Source of the DNA: Brevundimonas sp.
GTDB taxonomy: Bacteria; Pseudomonadota; Alphaproteobacteria; Caulobacterales; Caulobacteraceae
DNA: 21,639 nt
Assembly (NCBI GenBank): GCA_031119155.1
Contig: JAVHYH010000016.1
Coordinates: forward strand, 1-21,639
Direction of reading: 5' to 3'
Part shown: positions 1 through 6,295 of the stretch, one piece after another
Layout of the letters: every line of letters begins with the position of its first letter
Position numbering within the stretch: the stretch's first letter is position 1
Notes under the pieces: generated by a model
The model's database searches: none
What the model saw: only the letters and a program-made list of their open reading frames with translations
Told to the model about the DNA's origin: nothing
Position numbers and translations under genes: made by a program

Positions 1-1
1 C

Positions 2-652
2 TATGCGGCGGGCATCGTTAGCGCGCTTACGGTGTCGTTCGTGATCCGCAAGATTTTCTGGAGAGGCTCCACCGAGCCCTTCATGATGGAGCTGCCGGCC
101 TACAAGATGCCGGACCTGAAGAACGTCCTGTTCAACCTGTGGCTCCGGGCCAAGATCTTCATCAACCGCGCCGCCCGCATCATCCTGCCGCTGATGATCG
201 CCGTCTGGTTCCTGTCGACCTTCCCCTATCCGCCGGAAGGCGCGACCGGCCCGGCCATCGACTATTCCTTCGCCGGCATGATCGGCCACGCGCTGGAGCC
301 CCTGTTCCGCCCGATCGGCTTCAACTGGCAGATGGTCGTGGCGCTTGTGCCCGGTATGGCCGCGCGCGAGGTCGCCGTGGCGGCGCTGGGCACCGTCTAT
401 TCGGTCGCCGACGCCGAGAACGCGACCAGCGCCATGGCCGGGGTTCTGGCCGCCAACTGGTCGCTGGCCACCGGCCTGGCCTTCCTCGCCTGGTACATCT
501 TCGCGCCCCAGTGCCTGCCGACGCTGGGCGTGGTCCGCCGCGAGACCAACTCCCTGCGCTGGACCTGGATCATGATCGTCTACATGTTCGGCCTGGCCTA
601 TCTGGCCGCCTTCATCACCTACCGGGTGGCGGTCGCGCTGGGCGGGGGTTGA
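2..652 (+). CDS. feoB: FeoB ferrous iron transporter, C-terminal part (5' end outside window)
   Basis: FeoB is the inner-membrane ferrous iron permease with an N-terminal G domain. Only the last 216 codons are visible, and the frame is open to the left edge. They cover the end of the membrane domain: hydrophobic segments separated by short loops, the stretch LPAYKMPDLKNVLFNLW typical of the region before a late transmembrane segment, a VPGMAAREVAVAALGTVY motif, and a final FAPQC(L)PTLGVVRRET loop followed by the last membrane helix. The G domain and any feoA lie outside the window. A 42-codon membrane peptide begins 14 bases after the stop and may be co-transcribed. Identity rests on recognising these conserved C-terminal motifs and I consider it safe. 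Confidence 0.93.
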   Translation, partial: YAAGIVSALTVSFVIRKIFWRGSTEPFMMELPAYKMPDLKNVLFNLWLRAKIFINRAARIILPLMIAVWFLSTFPYPPEGATGPAIDYSFAGMIGHALEPLFRPIGFNWQMVVALVPGMAAREVAVAALGTVYSVADAENATSAMAGVLAANWSLATGLAFLAWYIFAPQCLPTLGVVRRETNSLRWTWIMIVYMFGLAYLAAFITYRVAVALGGG

Positions 653-666
653 GGTCGCGTCGAGAG

Positions 667-795
667 ATGAAGGAAACGACCCGGAGCCGCGTGCTGATGA
701 TCGTTCTGGCCGTCGGCGCGGCGGCCGGGGCCGTTTCGGCGATCAGCATCCTGATCGGTTTCGCCATCGCCCTGGCGGGCGTCTTCGTCGGCTAG
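667..795 (+). CDS. small hydrophobic membrane peptide, 42 aa, downstream of feoB
   Basis: This ATG frame encodes a short polar head (MKETTRSR) followed by about 34 almost uninterrupted hydrophobic residues (LMIVLAVGAAAGAVSAISIL and onward), ending in VFVG and TAG. It would form one long membrane helix or a short helical hairpin. It starts 14 bases after the feoB stop, with only a weak purine-rich GAGAG just upstream, so translation may depend on coupling to feoB. I do not recognise the family; it does not look like FeoC, which is a soluble winged-helix protein. It could be an accessory peptide of the iron permease, but that is suggested by position only. Confidence 0.6.
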   Translation: MKETTRSRVLMIVLAVGAAAGAVSAISILIGFAIALAGVFVG

Positions 796-808
796 GGCGC
801 GAGGGGCG

Positions 809-884
809 TGGTGCCGGTTACAGGAATCGAACCCGTGACCTTCGGTTTACAAAACCGCTGCTCTACCAGCTGAGCTAAACCGGC
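809..884 (-). tRNA. tRNA-Thr (anticodon TGT)
   Basis: Read on the minus strand the 76 bases fold as a complete cloverleaf. The acceptor stem is GCCGGTT/AACCGGC, the D stem is GCTC/GAGC, and the loop TTTGTAA carries anticodon TGT. The variable loop is AGGTC and the T arm ACGGG-TTCGATT-CCTGT. The discriminator base is A and CCA is encoded at 809-811. The anticodon stem has one G-A opposition at its base. The overall sequence closely matches known bacterial tRNA-Thr(UGU), which reads ACA and, with wobble, other ACN codons. It is a single tRNA with no partner gene nearby. Confidence 0.97.
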
Positions 885-945
885 GTCCCGCTTGACGGGC
901 GGTCCTTATGCTGGCGCAAGGGGCGATACGCAAGCGGGGGCCGCC

Positions 946-1299
946 GTGCCATTCTCGATTCCTCACATCGCGCCGGTGCTGCTGCTGGTCGCGTCCAACG
1001 TCTTCATGACCCTGGCCTGGTACGGGCACCTGAAATTCGGGTCCAAGCCGCTGTGGATCGTGGTGATCGTCAGCTGGGGCATCGCCTTCTTCGAATACTG
1101 CCTGGCCGTGCCCGCCAACCGCATCGGCCATCAGGTCTATTCGGCGGCCGAGCTGAAGACGATGCAGGAGGTGATCACCCTGATCGTCTTCGCCGTCTTC
1201 TCCGTCACCTTCCTCGGCGAGAAGCTGACGATGAACCACGCGGTGGGCTTCACCCTGATCATCGCCGGGGCGTGGTTCATTTTCCGCGGGCCGCTCTGA
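946..1299 (+). CDS. DUF486 family small multidrug-transporter-like membrane protein
   Basis: This 117-residue protein has four predicted membrane helices, at roughly residues 8-26, 36-54, 78-94 and 98-114. It also has the family-typical stretches ASNVFMTLAWYGHLKF, WGIAFFEYCLAVPANRIG and MNHAVGFTLIIAGAWF. This is the DUF486 group of drug/metabolite-transporter-like proteins, usually about 115 residues, with no established substrate. The start chosen is GTG at 946, preceded at 7-8 bases by GGGGG. That start matches the family length, whereas the frame is open further upstream to 892 with residues that are not membrane-like. The gene ends just before a long palindromic repeat, opposite the stop of the HIT gene. 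Confidence 0.88.
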   Translation: MPFSIPHIAPVLLLVASNVFMTLAWYGHLKFGSKPLWIVVIVSWGIAFFEYCLAVPANRIGHQVYSAAELKTMQEVITLIVFAVFSVTFLGEKLTMNHAVGFTLIIAGAWFIFRGPL

Positions 1300-1301
1300 T
1301 C

Positions 1302-1434
1302 CCGCGAAGCGGCTTCGAGCCGGTGGGTTCATCACAATGGCCACGACGAAATCACAACGAACACAACGACAGCCGCGCGAAACTCCGACCCCGTCGTGTT
1401 CGTCGTGCCTCGTTGTGTTCGTTGTGATGAACCC
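1302..1434. repeat. long palindromic repeat A, copy 1 (CGTYGTG units)
   Basis: The gap between two convergent genes is filled by a large inverted repeat. The left arm (1325-1369) and right arm (1392-1434) share a perfect 19-bp inverted match (1351-1369 with 1410-1428). They also share a 13-bp outer match, GGGTTCATCACAA (1325-1337) with its complement (1422-1434). Each arm is a string of units with core CGTYGTG (or its complement CACRACG) spaced 9-11 bases apart. A mini-hairpin CCGCGAAGCGG lies at 1302-1312. A related copy lies at 3525-3643, and the two share the 18-mer TCGTTGTGTTCGTTGTGA. Confidence 0.85.
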
Positions 1435-1457
1435 GCCCGATGCCGGCTCCGCCGAGC

Positions 1458-1895
1458 TTAGTCGAGCTCAGCCGCGATCTGCTCCGCCAGCCCCTTCAGC
1501 ACCGCCGCATCGGCCATCGGCGCATGGCCGTGGCCCTTCATAGCGCGATCCGCCCAGCGCGGGATGACGTGGAAATGCAGGTGGAACACGGTCTGCCCGC
1601 CCGCCTCGCCGTTGTACTGGACGATCTGGAAGCCCTCGGGCTTCAGCGCCTTCTCGATGGCCTTCGCCGTGCGCTGCGTCGCCGCCGTCACCTTCGCCAG
1701 CGCCTCCGGCTCCATCTCCAGCAGGTTCCGCGCCGTCGAGGTCTTCGAGATGATCAGTGTATGCCCCTCCGACTGGGGGAAAACGTCCATGAAGACCAGC
1801 ACGCCCTCGTCCTCCCACACCTTCACCGACGGAATCTCCCCGCGCAGGATCTTGGCGAAGATGTTGTCGGGGTCGTAGGGGGCGTGAAGGGTCAT
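1458..1895 (-). CDS. HIT family hydrolase (histidine-triad protein)
   Basis: This is a 145-residue histidine-triad protein. The family hydrolyses nucleoside phosphoramidates or dinucleotides in the cytoplasm through a nucleotidyl-histidine intermediate. The catalytic motif H105-L-H107-F-H109-VIP is present, preceded by the usual QIVQYNGEAGGQTVFHLH context. The N-terminal DNIFAKILRGEIPSVKVWED is the HinT-type start of the fold. The start is ATG at 1895, with GGAG six bases upstream; the frame extends ten codons further but without a better site. The length is slightly over a minimal HinT (about 115-120) because of a C-terminal extension that carries a RWADRAM segment. The exact substrate cannot be told from sequence. 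Confidence 0.93.
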   Translation of the reverse strand: MTLHAPYDPDNIFAKILRGEIPSVKVWEDEGVLVFMDVFPQSEGHTLIISKTSTARNLLEMEPEALAKVTAATQRTAKAIEKALKPEGFQIVQYNGEAGGQTVFHLHFHVIPRWADRAMKGHGHAPMADAAVLKGLAEQIAAELD

Positions 1896-1995
1896 GTCGG
1901 GCTCCGTGTGATCACAGGCTAGCAATCCGCGCGCGGGGAGGGGAGCCCTCGCGGGCTTCGGGTGTTATGGTCAAGGTTCGCCAACGGAGTTCGCC

Positions 1996-2352
1996 ATGAT
2001 CCGCCTGATCGTCCAGTTCCTCGTCACCTGTCTGGCCCTGTGGCTGGCCGCCCGGATCGTGCCGGGTGTGAGCTTCAGCGACAACGGTTCGCTGGCCCTC
2101 GCCGCCATCCTGCTGGGCATCGCCAATGCGGTGGTGCGGCCGATCCTGACGGTGCTGACCTTCCCGCTAACCATGATCACCTTCGGCCTGTTCCTGCTCG
2201 TGGTGAACGCGGCGGTGATCGGTCTGGTCGCCTGGCTGCTGGGCGGCTTCGCGGTCGCGGGCCTCGGCGCCGGCATCGGCGCGGCCATCGTCACCGGCAT
2301 CGTCAGCTGGATCGCCGGCTGGTTCATCGGCGGGGCCGAAACCGCCCGCTAA
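1996..2352 (+). CDS. YvlD/PF04020-type membrane protein (phage holin 4_2 superfamily name)
   Basis: This 118-residue protein is almost wholly hydrophobic, with four predicted membrane segments (about 5-22, 30-48, 56-82 and 85-112). It has the family motifs RIVPGVSF near residue 20, LGIANAVVRPILTVLTFPLT near 40-60 and the loop TFGLFLLVVNA. These place it in the PF04020 group named after a mycobacteriophage holin. Most chromosomal members are general membrane proteins of unknown role, related to Bacillus YvlD, and are not holins. The ATG at 1996 has GGAG seven bases upstream. Its TAA overlaps the stop of the convergent acyltransferase gene by two bases, so the two genes end against each other with no spacer. 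Confidence 0.88.
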   Translation: MIRLIVQFLVTCLALWLAARIVPGVSFSDNGSLALAAILLGIANAVVRPILTVLTFPLTMITFGLFLLVVNAAVIGLVAWLLGGFAVAGLGAGIGAAIVTGIVSWIAGWFIGGAETAR

Positions 2353-3515
2353 CCCGGATCCTTGCGGCCCGTGTCCTTGCGAAAAGGCGAGAGCTCTTCC
2401 GCCATCGCGTGCATCTCGGCCTCCACCGCCGGGCGCTCCCGCTCCAGATAGTTCGCCACCGGCCCGCGCAGGGCCGGATCGGCGATGTAGTGGGCCGAAT
2501 AGACGGGCGAGGGCAGGTAGCCGCGCGCGATCTTGTGGTCGCCCTGCGCCCCCGCCTCGACCCGCGACAGGCCGCGCTCGATCGCGAATTCGATGGCCCG
2601 GTAGTAGCAGAGCTCGAAATGCAGGAAGGGCACCTCGTCCAGCGCCCCCCACTGGCGACCGTACAGGGCATCCCGGCCGATGAAGTTCAGCGCCCCCGCC
2701 AGCGGCTCTCCGTCGCGGAAGGCCATCACCAACGCGATCCGCTCGGCCATGGTCGCGCCGATCCGGCTGAAGAAGTCCCGCGTCAGATAGGGTCGGCCCC
2801 ATTTCCGGTCGCCGGTGTCCATGTAGAAGCGGAAGAAGGCGTCCCAGTGCGCCTCGAGGATCTCGGCGCCGGTCAGGACGCGGATATCGAGCCCGGCATT
2901 GGCCTCGCGCCGCTCGCGCTTCACCGTCTTGCGGCGGCTCGATGACAGGGCCGACAGGAAGTCGTCGAAGCTGGCATAGCCGCCGTTGCGCCAGATGTAC
3001 TGGATGTCCTGCCGCCGCAGCAGCCCGGCCTCGCCCATCGCGTCCCAGTCGGCGCGATCGGGGAAGTTCACATGCAGGGACGACGCGCCCAGCCGTTCGG
3101 TCAGGGTCAGCGCCCCCCGGATCAGCGCCTCGCGCACCATCGCGGCGTCGGCGTCCGGATGGCTCAGGAAGCGCGGCCCGGCCGCCGGGGTGAACGGCAC
3201 GGCGCCCAGTAGCTTGGGATAGTAGCGCCCGCCCGCTCGCTCATAGGCGTCGGCCCAGCTGTGGTCGAAGACATATTCGCCCTGGCTGTGGGCCTTGAGC
3301 CAGAGGGGCATGACGCCGACCACCCGGCCGTCCTCATCCTCCAGCGCCAGATGCCGCCCCGCCCAGCCCTCGCGGGGCACGGCGCTGCCCGAGGCCTCGC
3401 AGGCATCGAGGAAGTCATAGCTGACGAAGGGATCGCCGGTCGGCCCGGCGCAGGCGTCCCACGCTGCCCGGCCGATCTCGGCGACGGTGTTGTGGACCTG
3501 GATCTGGAAGCCCAT
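2349..3515 (-). CDS. PF04339 family FemAB-like N-acyltransferase
   Basis: This protein of about 388 residues belongs to the GNAT/FemAB-like family PF04339 (formerly DUF482), often annotated 'peptidogalycan biosynthesis protein'. Motifs I recognise are PFVSYDFLDACEASGS near the N terminus, HSWADAYERAGGRYYPKLLG, the basic patch SSSRRKTVKRERREA, and a C-terminal YRAIEFAIERGL(S)RVEAGAQGDHKIARGY with PVYSAHYI. Family members are cytosolic; the substrate is unproven. The start is uncertain. ATG at 3515 has a weak GGA at suitable distance. ATG at 3524 directly abuts the palindromic repeat and has no Shine-Dalgarno sequence. An extended frame to 3566 is made of repeat sequence. No membrane or signal segment is seen. 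Confidence 0.88.
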   Translation of the reverse strand: MGFQIQVHNTVAEIGRAAWDACAGPTGDPFVSYDFLDACEASGSAVPREGWAGRHLALEDEDGRVVGVMPLWLKAHSQGEYVFDHSWADAYERAGGRYYPKLLGAVPFTPAAGPRFLSHPDADAAMVREALIRGALTLTERLGASSLHVNFPDRADWDAMGEAGLLRRQDIQYIWRNGGYASFDDFLSALSSSRRKTVKRERREANAGLDIRVLTGAEILEAHWDAFFRFYMDTGDRKWGRPYLTRDFFSRIGATMAERIALVMAFRDGEPLAGALNFIGRDALYGRQWGALDEVPFLHFELCYYRAIEFAIERGLSRVEAGAQGDHKIARGYLPSPVYSAHYIADPALRGPVANYLERERPAVEAEMHAMAEELSPFRKDTGRKDPG

Positions 3516-3524
3516 GACGGTCAT

Positions 3525-3643
3525 CCGCGAAGCGGGTTCATCACAACGCACACAACGGGGCCACAACGATCACGACGGGTCCGGCGACTGGCTCGGCCAT
3601 CGTTGTGTTCGTTGTGAATTCGTCGTGCCCGTTGTGACGAACC
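3525..3643. repeat. long palindromic repeat A, copy 2 (CGTYGTG units)
   Basis: This is a second copy of the palindrome seen at 1302-1434. It opens with the same mini-hairpin CCGCGAAGCGG (3525-3535), here fused directly to GGGTTCATCACAACG. The left arm carries four CACRACG-type units up to 3579. The right arm (3600-3643) carries four complementary CGTYGTG units and ends GTTGTGACGAACC. The 18-mer TCGTTGTGTTCGTTGTGA at 3600-3617 is identical to 1410-1427 in copy 1. The centre between the arms is about 20 bp. The element fills the space between the RidA gene and the acyltransferase gene, and its left edge touches the acyltransferase start region. Confidence 0.85.
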
Positions 3644-3681
3644 TCGATCCGTCACGCGGGCAATGAAACGGGCGTTCGCGA

Positions 3682-4140
3682 TCAGCGGACTTCCACGATC
3701 GCATCAACCTCGACCGCGAAGCCCAGCGGCAGCTTGTAGACGCCGACGGCCGAGCGGGCATGGCGGCCCTTGTCGCCGAACACCTCGACCATCAGGTCCG
3801 AGCAGCCGTTGATGACGGCGGGGATGGCTTCGAAGTCGCCGGCGGCCTGCACGAAGCCGCCCAGCTTCACCACGCGCACCACGCGCTCCAGATCGCCGTC
3901 CAGCGCGGCCGAGATCTGGGCCAGCAGGTTCACGCCGCACATGCGGGCGCCCTTCACGGCGTCGTCCTGCGACACGTCGGCGCCGACGGTGCCCTTCAGC
4001 CCGCCCGAGGCGTCGTTCGACAGCTGACCCGAGATGTGCAGCAGATTGCCGGTCTGGACATAGGGCACATAGTTGGCGACGGCCTTGGCCGGTTCGGGCA
4101 GTTCGATGCCGAGTTCGGCGAGGCGGGCGGCGACGGTCAT
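3682..4140 (-). CDS. RidA/YjgF family protein
   Basis: This 152-residue member of the RidA (YjgF/YER057c/UK114) superfamily belongs to a group of small cytoplasmic trimers; the best-known members hydrolyse reactive enamine/imine intermediates. Visible features are YVQTGNLLHISGQL near residues 27-40, the central NLLAQISAALDGDLERVVRVVKLGGFV, and the C-terminal GRHARSAVGVYKLPLGFAVEVDAI, which includes the conserved arginine before the final strand. It is longer than canonical RidA (about 130), having the N-terminal RLAELGIELPEP extension typical of the YjgH/'RidA family protein' subgroup, whose activity may differ. The ATG at 4140 has GGAG six bases upstream. Upstream lies a heptad-repeat palindrome; downstream is palindrome copy 2. 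Confidence 0.92.
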   Translation of the reverse strand: MTVAARLAELGIELPEPAKAVANYVPYVQTGNLLHISGQLSNDASGGLKGTVGADVSQDDAVKGARMCGVNLLAQISAALDGDLERVVRVVKLGGFVQAAGDFEAIPAVINGCSDLMVEVFGDKGRHARSAVGVYKLPLGFAVEVDAIVEVR

Positions 4141-4187
4141 GGGAAGCTCCGGATGGGGTTTGGGGGCGGTTTAGCCTGAGCAGGCGC

Positions 4188-4274
4188 TAGGTTCTAGGTT
4201 TCAGGTTTCAGGTCGCATCCGACGGACGTGACGTCTCGGATCTTCCCTGCAACCTGACCCCTGGAGCCTGGTCC
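4188..4274. repeat. palindrome with 7-bp periodic arms
   Basis: The left arm is four consecutive heptads, TAGGTTC-TAGGTTT-CAGGTTT-CAGGTC (4188-4214). The right arm, read on the opposite strand, also shows CAGG at seven-base intervals (4245-4274). The two are separated by a compact central inverted repeat with ATCCGA pairing TCGGAT around GACGTGACGTC. It lies between the start of the RidA gene and the stop of the DinB gene. It matches neither the CGTYGTG family nor the two B-type hairpins. Confidence 0.65.
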
Positions 4275-4275
4275 C

Positions 4276-5520
4276 TCACTTGAGCGCTCTCCCCGCCACC
4301 ACCGCCGCCTTCCCGAACTTCAGCCGCAGCGCATCAATCGCCTTCTCGGTCTTCAACGTCCGCGCCTCACTGCTCTCGAACAGCGCCGCCGGCGCCTCCA
4401 CCGCATCGACCACCTCGCCCATGCCGATGCCGATCAGGCGGTAGGGCACGCCCAGTTCGGGCGCCAGCAGCTCTCGCCCGGCGGCGAACAGGGCGCGGGC
4501 CGTCTGCACCGGCTCGGGCAGGCTGATCCGGCGCGTTACGATCTTGAAGTCCGTCTTGCGCAGCTTCAGCACGATCACCCGGCTGGCCACCCCGTCCGCC
4601 CGCGCCTTGGACGCCAGCTTCTCGCACAGGGGCCAGAGTTCGTTTTCCAGATCGGCGGCGCTGGTCAGGTCGTCGTTGAAGGTGGTCTCGGCGCTCATCC
4701 CCTTGCGGTCATGCTCGGGCTTCACCGCGCGGGCGTCGCGGCCATGCGCCAGATCGTGCAGCCGCAGGCCCGTCTCGCCGTATCGCTTCACCAGATCGCG
4801 CAGGTCCGCCTTCGCCAGATCGCCCACGGTGGCATAGCCGTCGCTCTGCAGCGTCTTGCCGAACACGGGGCCGACGCCGGGCAGGATGCGGACGGACTTC
4901 GGCGCCAGCAGCGCCTGCGATTCCGCCCCGATCACCGAGAAGCCGCGCGGCTTGTCCAACTCCGACGCGATCTTGGCCAGGAAGCGGTTGGGGGCCAGGC
5001 CGATGGAGACGGTCAGGCCGATCTCCTCCTCGATCCATTTCTGCAGCCGGATCAGCTGGAAGGCCGGCGGCCCGCCGTTCAGCCGCTCCGTCCCCGCCAG
5101 ATCGATCCACGCCTCGTCCAGCGACAGGGTCTGCACCAGCGGCGTCAGCGCCCGCACCGCGCTGAAGATGCGCTCGCTCTCGGTCACATACTTCCGGAAG
5201 TCCGGCTTCAGCACGACCGCCTCGGGGCAGGCCTTCAGCGCCTTGAACATCGGCATGGCCGAATGCACCCCGTACATCCGCGCCACATAGCAGCAGGTCG
5301 AGACGACGCCCCGCTTGCCGCCGCCGACGATGACCGGAACGTCGCGCAACTCGGGCCGGTCGCGCTTCTCCACCGAGGCGTAGAAGGCGTCGCAGTCCAG
5401 ATGGGCGATGGTCAGATCAGCCAGTTCATCGTGGCTGACCACCCGCCGCGAGCCGCACGCAGCGCAACGATCGAGCTTGCGCTCGGCGGTCGTCAGACAG
5501 TCGCGGCAGATGGATTTCAT
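4276..5520 (-). CDS. dinB: Y-family DNA polymerase IV (DinB) with N-terminal zinc-finger-like extension
   Basis: This 414-residue Y-family translesion polymerase has the palm metal-binding motif DCDAFYASVE (Asp42, Asp44) and the catalytic SLDEAW (Asp135, Glu136). Also present are the fingers motif VVSTCCYVARMYGVHSAMP, the SIGLAPNRFLAKIAS(E)LDKP block, and a helix-hairpin-helix thumb (SVRILPGVGPVFGKTL). A little-finger domain follows to the C terminus. About 35 residues precede the polymerase fold and carry C5-x2-C8 and C19-x2-C22, a plausible zinc knuckle. There is no methionine between this extension and the palm, so the ATG at 5520 must be the start although no good Shine-Dalgarno is visible. 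The C terminus (ALRLKFGKAAVVAGRALK) does not look like a canonical beta-clamp pentapeptide. It synthesises across damaged template bases. Confidence 0.93.
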   Translation of the reverse strand: MKSICRDCLTTAERKLDRCAACGSRRVVSHDELADLTIAHLDCDAFYASVEKRDRPELRDVPVIVGGGKRGVVSTCCYVARMYGVHSAMPMFKALKACPEAVVLKPDFRKYVTESERIFSAVRALTPLVQTLSLDEAWIDLAGTERLNGGPPAFQLIRLQKWIEEEIGLTVSIGLAPNRFLAKIASELDKPRGFSVIGAESQALLAPKSVRILPGVGPVFGKTLQSDGYATVGDLAKADLRDLVKRYGETGLRLHDLAHGRDARAVKPEHDRKGMSAETTFNDDLTSAADLENELWPLCEKLASKARADGVASRVIVLKLRKTDFKIVTRRISLPEPVQTARALFAAGRELLAPELGVPYRLIGIGMGEVVDAVEAPAALFESSEARTLKTEKAIDALRLKFGKAAVVAGRALK

Positions 5521-5581
5521 GCGGGCGAGATTGTGCCTGACGGTCGCCCGGCAAGCTACAGGATCAAGGCGACGCAGAAGC

Positions 5582-5791
5582 GGTTCACCTCTCCGTTCGC
5601 CTTCAAGCGAATGGAGAGGACAGATCGTGGCGACAGCGGTGATCAGGTGAGGGCGGCTCCGTCAGGGCCGGATGTGGCGCGAACACCGGTGTCGGCGGGC
5701 CGACCTCAAACGCCCGCGCCGCCCCCTCCTGATCGGCGAAGGCGCCGATCTGTCCTCCCCATCGCCTTGAAGGGGCGATGGGGAGGTGAAC
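5582..5791. repeat. REPIN-like nested palindrome: two inverted hairpins around a spacer
   Basis: This is the main content of the roughly 400-bp gap between dinB and divK, two divergent genes. Hairpin B1 (5582-5627) has a 13-bp stem (5588-5600 with 5607-5619, one G-T pair) and loop CTTCAA. Hairpin B2 (5747-5791) has a perfect 13-bp stem (5754-5766 with 5774-5786). B2 is the inverted relative of B1: both read GTTCACCTC at the outer end and GAGGACAGATCG at the inner end. Inside them a second inverted pair (5640-5656 with 5718-5734) matches at 15 of 17 positions. An inverted doublet of REP-like hairpins is the arrangement called a REPIN. Confidence 0.7.
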
Positions 5792-5801
5792 GGTCGTCCC
5801 G

Positions 5802-5816
5802 TTAACCCCTGCAAAA
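5802..5816 (+). promoter_or_regulatory. candidate CtrA-type half site upstream of divK
   Basis: TTAA, seven bases, then AAAA sits about 107 bp before the divK start. The CtrA consensus is TTAA-N7-TTAA, so only the first half is exact. In Caulobacter crescentus divK transcription is known to depend on CtrA, which is why I flag it. A further TTAA (in CTTAAG) occurs about 30 bases downstream without a partner. This is a weak, position-supported guess. Confidence 0.25.
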
Positions 5817-5922
5817 CCGCCGCTTCACCCCAACTTAAGAGAACCGTGGTGAGACTGTAACGGAAGAGCACAAGCCCCCGGCGCGCACGCGTCCTTATGA
5901 GGGGTGAACAGGCCGGGTGGTG

Positions 5923-6288
5923 ATGTCGAAGAAGGTCCTCATCGTCGAGGATAACGAGCTGAACATGAAGCTGTTTCATGATCTGCTCGATTCCCAGGGG
6001 TACGAGACCCTGCAGACCCGCGAGGGCCTGCAGGCGCTCGCCCTGGCGCGCCAGCACCGGCCCGACCTGATCTTGATGGATATCCAGCTGCCCGAGATCT
6101 CGGGGCTGGAAGTCACCAAATGGCTCAAGGACGACGAGGAACTGAACCATATCCCGGTGGTCGCCGTGACGGCCTTCGCCATGAAGGGCGATGAGGAGCG
6201 GATTCGCCAGGGCGGCTGCGAGGCCTATATCTCCAAGCCGATCTCGGTGATGCATTTCCTCGAGGTCGTCCGGAAGCATCTCGGATAG
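5923..6288 (+). CDS. divK: DivK single-domain response regulator
   Basis: This 121-residue protein is a lone receiver domain. The acidic pair is E9-D10, the phospho-acceptor is Asp53 in LILMDIQLPE, and the switch Thr/Lys are in VVAVTAFAMKGDEER and CEAYISKPIS. The sequence is extremely close to Caulobacter DivK as I remember it (VLIVEDNELNMKLFHDLL). DivK is phosphorylated by DivJ and dephosphorylated by PleC. In the phosphorylated form it acts through DivL-CckA to lower CtrA activity and through the polar kinases to control division asymmetry. I use ATG 5923, which gives MSKKVLIV as in the family; two in-frame GTG codons precede it (5917, 5920). It is followed seven bases later by pleD, the conserved operon order. 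Confidence 0.97.
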   Translation: MSKKVLIVEDNELNMKLFHDLLDSQGYETLQTREGLQALALARQHRPDLILMDIQLPEISGLEVTKWLKDDEELNHIPVVAVTAFAMKGDEERIRQGGCEAYISKPISVMHFLEVVRKHLG

Positions 6289-6295
6289 GGGCGGC

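Noticed and set aside
1337..1543. 68-codon plus-strand frame across palindrome copy 1
   Set aside because: It is composed of repeat sequence and antisense of the HIT gene, with no ribosome site.
1996..2352. Holin-like family name taken as sign of a prophage
   Set aside because: PF04020 proteins are common on chromosomes, and no endolysin, structural or integrase gene is nearby.
4188..4274. Heptad repeats considered as a CRISPR-like or tandem-repeat locus
   Set aside because: The units are only 7 bp with no spacers, and the arms are inverted, so it is a palindrome, not a CRISPR array.
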